This document shows, one piece after another, positions 57,401-64,000 of a stretch of DNA of 64,000 bases (the first letter of the stretch is position 1; the number at the start of each line of letters is the position of its first letter). The notes beneath the pieces were generated by a model, which saw only the letters and a list, made by a program, of their open reading frames with translations, searched no databases and had not been told where the DNA came from. Made by a program: the position numbers and the translations under genes. Origin of the DNA: Calendula officinalis (taxonomy: Eukaryota; Streptophyta; Magnoliopsida; Asterales; Asteraceae); NCBI GenBank assembly GCA_963853835.1, contig OY970824.1:69822372-69886371 (forward strand), given 5' to 3'.

Positions 57401-57638
57401 GTTCAGACGATTTGGGCCATTGATGGAATCTGAAACGGAAGTTGATAGAGAAGGGGGTCGTGCACGTGTGGTGTTTAAAAAATGTAGTGATGCAGAAGTT
57501 GCTTGTAGTAGTGCTGCAAAATTTAATATATTTGGGGGGATTAATGTAATTTATGAGATTAATTATACACCGTTAGTCTCGTATAAACCTTTGCCTCTTC
57601 CAGTATTACAGTTACAAGATTTGATGGATGTAAGTTAA
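54435..57638 (+). CDS. PWWP-domain chromatin protein, PDP-like
   Basis: Single open frame of 1,067 residues. Residues 1-490 are acidic and disordered with repeated phrases (LDSSKIPESLT, LGSSKDPESLT). PWWP domain at about 500-600: FSVSDLVWGKVRSHPWWPGQ, LVAYFGDHTFAWN, and the following helices ALEEVSRRVELGLACACVP and FEPGKLVDYVRLLAQFP found in plant PDP proteins. Basic nuclear signals at about 735-755 (KKRKAREP, KRRNRHPEK) and 925-940 (KPKKRGRKPYKKR, AT-hook-like). An RRM-like C-terminal fold at about 970-1050 (VLKFTKGINFPSEVKINKMF). In Arabidopsis PDP proteins bind histone H3 methyl marks and work with FVE/MSI5 and PRC2 on flowering repressor loci; the same role here is inferred. Confidence 0.9.
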   Translation: MKEHEDDVMLSVEKSNVTVGSTIEREGVLDERDEGEDMMVDVVGADDVEYDHVHTEVNLQSKAGSGGLVEECLGKETEIHDINMQDSDEIRVFAVEKAEVVLNDGAEVSTDILQNNVVTTVASGLNGDIAVIDRKESTEGGLTKEVVQLHVESVEEDEILETSKIADPLITTNNFGLLEVETVVLKGKDEAEVVNSVNSVTDEGDNNAHTENLNEQIEVETLNKSESSHPTIEVSKNDAQKVENGDKLVVESLSVEPNSIDKEEIERGLTKVEENVDQPTESVQEVNYVNGVIIDKTEIEDKVLDSSKIPESLTSVNHSQEEVKHPEFSYEDADLETGDEVLGSSKDPESLTTVNLGQHEVNSETPIPDEVKHQEYSFEDDAGVDIDEVMGWKDEIPEIDGINSVPEKDLQQKLPEPSTEQTLNREPIVYGRRAHVEVPLYDPTVEITPTLLEDQNLEITSDEDEDYESVQEEEHNITEQSVDENSFSLHQFNYFQPPKTEGEFSVSDLVWGKVRSHPWWPGQIIDPSDASQKAMKYHKKDSFLVAYFGDHTFAWNNSTVLKSFRANFSQIEKQTNLESFEIAVECALEEVSRRVELGLACACVPDDICKKIEYQVIENGGVRKKASRRNGLDESANVNCFEPGKLVDYVRLLAQFPNEGDKMDLVIAKAQLTAFNRFKGYRDLPKFQFSGDILEDISIEKVNKIDEKFENNLIENNLSDVTDDAPESVTVSVSSSGYKKRKAREPVSDISAKRRNRHPEKVVTTALVSTPRPSFKVGELIQRVASQLTGPLSKVDHGQQYVDQQLVGENSQREVSVAEMLSQLHLTAQDPMKDYVFLNTIIPFFYDLRAAVFSKSLKKITTVEKPIISPKRKESDENGFELEFYFDDANVSYWTDRIVQDQSQPLENHQNGGLDLEEYQVVAYEQESKPKKRGRKPYKKRVPSNNDEKIQVKEESEVDKKRRENSSTEVVLKFTKGINFPSEVKINKMFRRFGPLMESETEVDREGGRARVVFKKCSDAEVACSSAAKFNIFGGINVIYEINYTPLVSYKPLPLPVLQLQDLMDVS

Positions 57639-58649
57639 ATGTCATTGTTTCCACTTTGTTAGACATTTGGTTAAATATTGTTACTATTTGATCTATAATT
57701 TAACTGTTGTGAAGTTTAATCATGACTCTTGGAGACCCACCCCTATTGTAGTGTAGTTTTTTGATTTAATGATGAGAATTGGTTTGAGTTCGGTATTGTA
57801 AAAACATAACATGCATCGGAATCAATTAATTGTGTAAAAAGATTCAAACTTTGAAAATTTGAGTTTTAGATGTTACTTGGTACATTCTTTCAATGATTAC
57901 CTTTTCTTTTTGTTTGTATTTACTTTTTCGTATTTGCAGTTGCTGTAGGGAATTTTCTGCAGAAATGAAAATTGGAAAAGTGTGTTTAGAGTAATCGATT
58001 TTCTAATGGTTTTGTGAAAAACAGTTTTGAATTATTCGACACAAATATGTTTAGGAAGCAAATATGATATTTTGGCCCACAAAAGGGAATCAGATGAGCC
58101 AGAAACGACGTGTTTGTTTCATCATTGGGAATGGTAAATAGGTAATAGAACTAATTATAATTAAATTGTTTATTTAGGTAAAAATGACCATAGATTAAAT
58201 TTGAGGTGAACTAGTTCCATAAGAATAACTGGGTTAACTATCTAAAAGTGAAACCAGATAGTATCTATAAAAAGCCAATGACGCAAGATAACGTAGAAAA
58301 TTCCCTAACTGCCATTACAAACGCAAAATCATTCATGAAGCAATAGAAAACATTACAAAAACTTCAATTCATGAAATAAAATCAACTTCCAGTACCATTT
58401 CATGCAATTACCTGCATTATTGTGTAAATGTGATGGAGCTTTATCATCATCACTCATGCTCAAAAAACATTCGAAACCATATTAATCTTCGTTCCCTGCA
58501 CAAATAAAAAAAATCAGAATTCTTTCTTTTTAGTTTATGCGCACGACGCGTTTTCCCATACAATCATATTGACATAACTTGCAGGGTTTACAGACTGCAT
58601 AACAAATTCATGATTTCAGAAATTAGGACAAGGATTATAACCTTAAATT
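57639..58649. other. PWWP gene 3' flank and LYR gene 3' flank
   Basis: No ORF or repeat seen. A GTTTGTATTTAC...TTGCAG|TTGCTGTAG stretch at 57915-57950 looks like a possible 3' UTR intron end of the PWWP gene, weakly supported. Confidence 0.3.
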
Positions 58650-59099
58650 TCAAGGCTTATAAACCTCAGGAAGCTGAAGACCGACACTTGCAGCAGATTT
58701 TCCAAGTACTTTCTTCATTTCATCTGATCTATCTACTGCAATGTTGTAAGAAAATAGCAACTCCTAAAACAAACACAAGATCATTGTAAAACAACCATTA
58801 GTATTTAAAACAACCAAATTAAGTGTGAAAGATCAGTGCACACAGTATGTAAATTAAATTCATGAGATAAAATGAAGAATATGAACCTGGTGATTATGAA
58901 CGCTGTTCAAATGGAAAGTATAATTATGGGCAAGTTGTATTTTCTGCTGGATTAATGATTTCTCTAACCCATCACTGTTTTTCCTGAATTCTGAATTTAT
59001 AAAGTCTCTAAAATGGATTTTATGCTCTTCCTTCCCAATGTGTTTCTTCACTGCTTTCATTAGCTCTCTATAAACCTTTACTGCTTCACTCCTTCCCAT
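58650..59099 (-). CDS. LYR-motif protein (At3g19508-like)
   Basis: Exons 58887-59099 and 58650-58763, 108 residues, usual for this small family. N-terminal VYRELMKAVKKHIG corresponds to the LYR tripeptide region; a basic helix follows (HFRDFINSEFRKN) and then a conserved Asn/His turn and FSYNIAVDRSDEMKKVLGKS; ends VGLQLPEVYKP. LYR proteins are mitochondrial accessory factors for iron-sulphur enzymes or respiratory complexes, binding acyl carrier protein; the exact client is not evident. The start is the only in-frame Met near a good context (GGATGGGAAG). Confidence 0.85.
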
Positions 59100-59149
59100 C
59101 CTTTTACTTCAAATCAGTTTCTTGGTTAACTTTCCCTCTTCTAATCTTA

Positions 59150-59425
59150 TACAAAATTCTCAATCCTGATTCAATTTTAAGCATCAAAACACAAAATTCT
59201 CAATCCTGATTTAATTTAAGCAGTCAAGTACACAGGATTATCAATTCTGATTCACTTTTAAGCAGTCAAAACACATTTCTCAATCCTGGTTCAATTTTAA
59301 GCAATCAAAACACAAGATTCTCAATCATAATTCAAATTCATGTATTCAAAACACGAGATTATCAATCCGGATTCAACTTTAAGCAGTCAAAGCACAAATT
59401 TCTCAATAGCAGTCAGAAAATATTA
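59150..59425. repeat. Minisatellite of about 45-bp units upstream of the LYR gene
   Basis: Six or so imperfect units built on CTCAATCCTGATTCAA...TTTAAGCAGTCAAAACACA lie just upstream of the LYR gene start, probably in its 5' leader or a leader intron. Units differ at many positions, so the array is old. Confidence 0.75.
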
Positions 59426-60499
59426 TTAGGGTTTAACCTTACGAATCATAAGATTCAATTTCCAACCTAAGAAATTTCTCATTTTGATATTGGACAGTGT
59501 ACTTCCAGCACACAAATTTCATATGGATGTTGACATGTTGTTTTCAGATCAACATCAATCGTATGTTGTTCGTGGCAACAATTGCCATTGATTTAATACA
59601 TTTGTGATATATTTTTTATATAAAGAAATGATGATGAAGAGACTAACCGTATAGTCCGTTAGAAGTAAAGGCTGATAACTCTGCTGCTGGGCACCGTTCG
59701 CCGGAGTAGGGTGGAGATCGGGGGCGGATTGATACGGCTCGGACCAATTGGTTGGGTTTTGTTAAAATAAAACGTGCATTTCTTTCCCCGAAGTTATGTG
59801 TAATTACATATCGGCCCCAAATGTAATTAGAAATAGACCGGTACAAACTAGACTGAGAACCTACCGGAACCAGACCAGACCGGACCGAAGTCACCGAGCT
59901 AAATCGGTTCGGTTCTAATTTTCATGCAAAATCGGTTTTTCGGTTTCAGTTCAATTTTGGACCTAGAAAAATCAAAAAAAGTCGAAGAAACTTTCTGGAT
60001 AGATTTTTGTTTTATCAAGATATAAGTCATGCATGATTTGAACTTATGACATATACATTATTAATACAATGCCCTAACCATTTGATAAGATAGGCAAAAG
60101 TAACATTTTTGTGAGGAGTTATGTCTTGTGAGATGAGTGAAATTATCTCGAAATAGGTTAAAGAAGGAACAATTAAGCAAGTTGTATCCTACCATTTGAT
60201 AACCGGTTTGTTGCAGATACGGAACTGATTATAATAAGCACTAAAACCTGATTATTGCAATTACAATCAGATAATCAATTTTAAAATTCAAATCCAATAC
60301 CCTAAGTAGCATTGTGAAAACATATGCTAATGTTGTTGCAGGAAATGGAAAAACAAGTCAAGCCTATACGCAAAGACGCTTTAAACAAAAAATCACAAAA
60401 CACCCACTTCAAAAAAAGCGAAACATCATCATCGACAACAGTTACTATCGTATTTGCAGCCGCCTTTACAGTCAGGGGAACCTTGAATTTTTTTAGTGA
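59426..60499. other. LYR gene leader/promoter and relics
   Basis: 59640-59710 may be a 5' leader exon of the LYR gene (minus, ends CTATACG|GTTAGTC). 59830-59960 is a decayed CCGGAACC/TCGGTTCGG patch related to the 53058 element. 60020-60085 on the minus strand has TGGTTAGGGCA and AGTTCAAATC, a tRNA-like (SINE) relic. Confidence 0.4.
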
Positions 60500-60508
60500 T
60501 AAAATAAT

Positions 60509-60661
60509 GGGTTGTGATAATGACAGCCCTGATAGACACGCATAAAAAGTTGTAATCTAACTAATAACCGCCCTCCTACATTTGAGGAATTCCCCCTCCA
60601 AGTGAATAATACAAGTTAAGCATGTTATTGACAGACCTAAGGGCTGTCATTATCAAAAACC
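60509..60661. mobile_element. 153-bp MITE, family GACAGCCCT, copy B
   Basis: Perfect 9-bp duplication TAAAATAAT at 60500-60508 and 60662-60670. Ends GGGTTGTGATAATGACAG and CTGTCATTATCAAAAACC. Same size class and ends as copies A and C. Confidence 0.85.
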
Positions 60662-60670
60662 TAAAATAAT

Positions 60671-61136
60671 ACTAAAAAATTAGATTCTTTTTATGTTGGT
60701 GTAGGTGACACTCCTCAGTTTGTATCCTAGGTCCGGCACTGTTTACAGTGCCAGGTGGCAACACCAGAACCGGCTTACCACTTCTCCTAAACAACCCAAT
60801 TTCTCTTATTTATCATATCAGATGCAATTGCATTGCATCAACATCAGTATTAATGTTTTTAGCAATGTATACTTAACTAATTAGTTATTAAGTTCAGTTA
60901 TAATATTATTTTGTTATGTAAATCATTCATCAAAAAAAAAAAAAAAAAAGAAGATCTGATATAAATGTTTCTGCTAATTTGGGGGGAGGGGGGAGGGGTG
61001 TTGCAATCCCATTTTATAAAATTTAAAACAAATAAAAAAGAAAATGGCATACACCCGTCTAAGAGAAAGTATATAAAAAAAAGTATGATTCTTAAAACTC
61101 TACCACCTGCTGCTACCAATTATCATTAGACGAGCA
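60671..61136. other. Intergenic, 3' flank of the ERD2 gene
   Basis: No gene. A17 tract at about 60933-60950 and a G-rich run (GGGGGGAGGGGGGAGGGG) at 60980-60998, unusual in this AT-rich setting. Confidence 0.3.
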
Positions 61137-62672
61137 TTAAGCTGGTAATTGGAGCTTTACATTGTTCTTCCAGCTGTATTCACAAAACAAATATAAAAAT
61201 AAGCATTTTAGATGGATTAATTCAAAAAGCTTTCATTTTTACCTCTCAAAATAGTAGTAGAAGAAATCAGCATAAAGCAAAGTTTGGACTATGCCTGCTA
61301 TCCAAGCTGCATCATCAATAGTATTATAATTTAGATTTTAATTTTATTTTTTTTTAATAAATTTTTGATGATACATAAAGAGACATACTGATCCAATGGA
61401 CATAATGAGGCTCAGTGAAGTAACGGTAGATCCAGTTGAAAATGTACAATGCACGGTATGCTCTGCACAGGTAAATAAATAAAAATTACATATCAACAAA
61501 TATTATGAATAAAATTGTACAAACAAAGTGAATTAAAATTACCCTAGGAGAAATACATATTGTCCAGTCAAATTGTCAATATTTCTACTTCTTTGCAGCA
61601 AAACCAGCTGAGGAAAAATTGCAACAGCTTCCAAGTATAAAGAAAATGTCCACATTACCTGCTCAATATAACATATTAAAGAATTATGCATCAAATTCCT
61701 CATAACAAGATAATTAAATTATTTTGTTTACCTCTTTGAAAGTGAACTTTTGGTGAATAAGTAGAGCTAAAATCAAACAAGGAAGTATGAGAAGATAATA
61801 TCGAAAGGTGTCTAGATCTTTATCATATGATCTACGCACAATTTTGTGGCGTCTAATATACCATACAATAGTGAAAGAACTTCCCAGATATATTAATTTC
61901 ATCACCGTATTATATACTGAAATGAAATCTGTGAATATATCCAAGTAACGAGTAGCAAAAACAAGTGCATACAGCTCTTGAGTCTTTAGTGACACCCCTA
62001 CATGCAAATATCATTAAATAAAAAGTTAACAATAATCTCAAAATACCGTGAGTTATATAACAAGTAACCTTCAAGTCCACCTTTGTGTTAATGTGCAAAA
62101 CTTGAAATTTTACTAGAAAAGGACCTGTAAATTACTGAAAAATTGACACCGATTGCCCCCTATATCTTCAACCCTAAATGCTAATTCTATACTACATGCA
62201 TCAGTAAAAGAGGATCACTGCATTTTACATGAAATGCAAGGAATTAGTTGTTCTAAATCAAATCGCCCCTAAAATCAGCACCATAATCATATTTCTAACA
62301 CAACATTATGATAATTTTCAATACTTATTTTAGCAAGATCGTAATTCACATGAACAGATGACAAACAACATGTTTGTAATCCATTGCTCATCAATCTAAA
62401 AGCAATTATACCACAAACCTATTGCTAACATCATAAACCCTAATCTAATTGACAAAAAAGCCGCGTTTTGCGGAAATCAGTTACGAATTCTCAAATTTCA
62501 CATCACGTAAACAATTACAATACAGCTCTTAAAAAACGCACAAAATTAAACAATGGCGAAATTAGGGCAAAAAGAGGGTACCAGCGCATGATTTGATTGT
62601 GTGTATCTTGAGGAGCAACACGAGGATGCTGGCCAGATGTGTCATATCACCGGCAAATCTGAATATATTCAT
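61137..62672 (-). CDS. ERD2: ERD2-type ER lumen protein-retaining (K/HDEL) receptor
   Basis: Six exons: 62582-62672, 61732-61997, 61543-61658, 61389-61462, 61243-61306, 61137-61173; 648 nt, 215 residues, the family length. Starts MNIFRFAGDMTHLASILVLL and follows the ERD2 pattern throughout: KSCAGVSLKTQELYALVFAT, RYLDIFTDF, VRRSYDKDLDTFRYY, LEAVAIFPQLVLLQRS, NLTGQYVFLLGAYRALYI, NWIYRYFTEPHYVHWI, ALYADFFYYY-type LLYADFFYYYFE and a short Lys-containing tail NVKLQLPA. Seven membrane spans are expected. It returns escaped luminal proteins with C-terminal HDEL/KDEL from Golgi to ER. All exon phases agree. Confidence 0.95.
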
Positions 62673-62951
62673 GATGGATTAACTGTGAAGAGAGTGTGAT
62701 AAATTGGTGATCAGATCTGCTTGAAATATATGATTTTGAAACAGATCTGGGTGACTGAACCAAGCAGAAAATACCAGATCCTACTTCTTCCCTAACCCTC
62801 TCTTCTCTATCTCTCTTTCCTCAAATGTAAAACCCCCTGATCAGGAGAATGAATAAACGGGTCGGGTTGATTAAATCGGATTTGAGAAATGGCTTTTTGT
62901 CTAACCTTTCCTTTTTGGACTTTTTAAAGGACAAGTGAGACAAAATAGTAA
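62673..62951. other. Upstream of the ERD2 gene
   Basis: 5' leader and promoter of the ERD2 gene, with a TCTCTTCTCTATCTCTCTTTCC pyrimidine tract at about 62798-62820 as often seen in plant leaders. No other feature. Confidence 0.4.
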
Positions 62952-62953
62952 TA

Positions 62954-63258
62954 CTTCCTCCGATTCAAAATAAGTGCTACACTTTTTATAAATGGGTGAT
63001 TCAAAATAAGTGCTACATTTTCCATAAATGGCAAAAAATAATATGACTCACACCCACTAACTATCTACTTTAACAAAGTGAAATGACTCATTTACCCTTA
63101 CTTTTTACTTTTAAACATCATTAACCCCACTTTATTCAAAAGGTGTGTGACCAATTATCCACTAATCATTCAATTAATCTAATTTAACCATCATTATACT
63201 ATTTTGCTCCAAAAACCGTGAAAGTGGAAGTCTAGCACTTATTTTGAATCGGAGGAAG
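62954..63258. mobile_element. 305-bp Stowaway-type MITE
   Basis: Ends CTTCCTCCGATTCAAAATAA and TTATTTTGAATCGGAGGAAG, flanked by TA at 62952-62953 and 63259-63260. The left end has a tandem duplication of about 38 bp (GATTCAAAATAAGTGCTACA twice). Typical Tc1/mariner-derived Stowaway element, non-coding. Confidence 0.85.
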
Positions 63259-63399
63259 TAACTTATTTGTAGTGATTGGTGGCATAAAGACTTTTTTTTG
63301 GGACAAAAGTATATTCTTACCTGTAATGTGCCCCCTTTTTTACAACATAAACGAATTTTATGTTAACATATCTAATTAAAAAAATGTATATTAATTTAT

Positions 63400-63542
63400 G
63401 GGTTTTGATAATGACAAAATAAGAAATGTATTAGATAATTGTATTTTAATCTTCAACTGACTCCTGAATTTCAGGAACTACTCCATTGTACAACATTTAA
63501 TGCACTTAGTGACAGTCCTAAGGGCTGTCATTATCAAAACCC
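63400..63542. mobile_element. 143-bp MITE, family GACAGCCCT, copy C
   Basis: Perfect 9-bp duplication TTAATTTAT at 63391-63399 and 63543-63551. Ends GGGTTTTGATAATGACA and TGTCATTATCAAAACCC. Confidence 0.88.
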
Positions 63543-63722
63543 TTAATTTATAACTAACTTTGAAACTAAAAATTATCTTTTCAAAAATGGTAAAACTTTA
63601 TGTATTTAAAAATCCTCATTAAAGTTGTCGTTAACAAAATCATAATGACATATAATATTTTTGGAGTGTGTTTTAGAAAACTATTTAAAATGCTTAAGCT
63701 TATAAGTTTATGTAAGCTTATA

Positions 63723-64000
63723 CTTCCTCCGTTTCAAAATGAGTGATATACTTTCAATTTTGTGTGTTTCAAAATAACTGATACACTTTGAAATTTTCTT
63801 TATTTGGTAAAATATGGTAGGACTCATACCTACTAACTATCTCATTTAATAAAGTGAAATTAGTTTATCCTTACTTTACTTTTAAAAATCATTAAACTCA
63901 CTTTAATCATAATATATGTGACTCCTTACTCACTAACTATCTAATTTAATATTTCCTCCGATTCAAAATAAGTGATACACTTTGGATCCATGGTTATTTA
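63723..64000. mobile_element. Stowaway-type MITE(s), cut by window end
   Basis: TA then CTTCCTCCGTTTCAAAATGA at 63721; a second TTTCCTCCGATTCAAAATAA begins at about 63951, in the same orientation as the first, so either nested or tandem elements. No right end is in the window. Confidence 0.65.

Overview
This is nuclear DNA of a flowering plant. Genes carry many short GT-AG introns, the protein-coding genes are typical land-plant families, and about 40% of the window is LTR retrotransposon. One retroelement has an extra ORF downstream of pol of a kind I know mainly from daisy-family (Asteraceae) genomes, so an Asteraceae source is my inference. No bacterial, organellar or CRISPR features are seen.

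Layout. 1-3019 (minus): an ABC1K1-like plastid atypical kinase gene, cut by the window edge and carrying an in-frame TGA plus an apparent frameshift. 3394-5450: four short terminal-inverted-repeat or fold-back elements. 5867-32071 (minus): one VAMP72-type R-SNARE gene blown apart by two retrotransposon complexes inserted in coding exons. The first (5997-21978) is flanked by a 5-bp target duplication but has two unrelated LTR ends: a three-LTR array of a small non-autonomous family (X, minus) and a 5'-truncated Copia (Y, plus), itself split by a 7.1-kb Gypsy-type element (V). The second (23149-31997) is a Copia (Z) whose pol is replaced by rearranged Gypsy pieces (W1, W2).

32469-34176 (minus): F-box/PP2-B gene with two frameshifts. 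36737-38007 (minus): RIN4-like two-NOI protein. 39532-43115 (minus): METTL13-type double methyltransferase, 16 exons. 45599-49418 (plus): cytosolic methionyl-tRNA synthetase with a C-terminal tRNA-binding domain, 15 exons, two GC-AG introns. 50971-52382 (minus): probable mitochondrial basic coiled-coil protein. 54435-57638 (plus): PWWP-domain chromatin protein, single coding exon. 58650-59099 (minus): LYR-motif protein. 61137-62672 (minus): ERD2-type K/HDEL receptor, six exons.

The intact genes are unrelated housekeeping or defence genes in separate transcription units; there is no operon or cluster logic. The strongest unusual signals are the hybrid-ended insertion in the VAMP exon, the three-LTR array, a heptamer (ACTACTG) scattered through coding and non-coding parts of X and Y, a 22-bp inverted templated filler at the Gypsy/Copia junction in Z, and small transposon families with perfect 9-10 bp target duplications, including CCGAAC-rich elements that would normally be masked as simple repeats.
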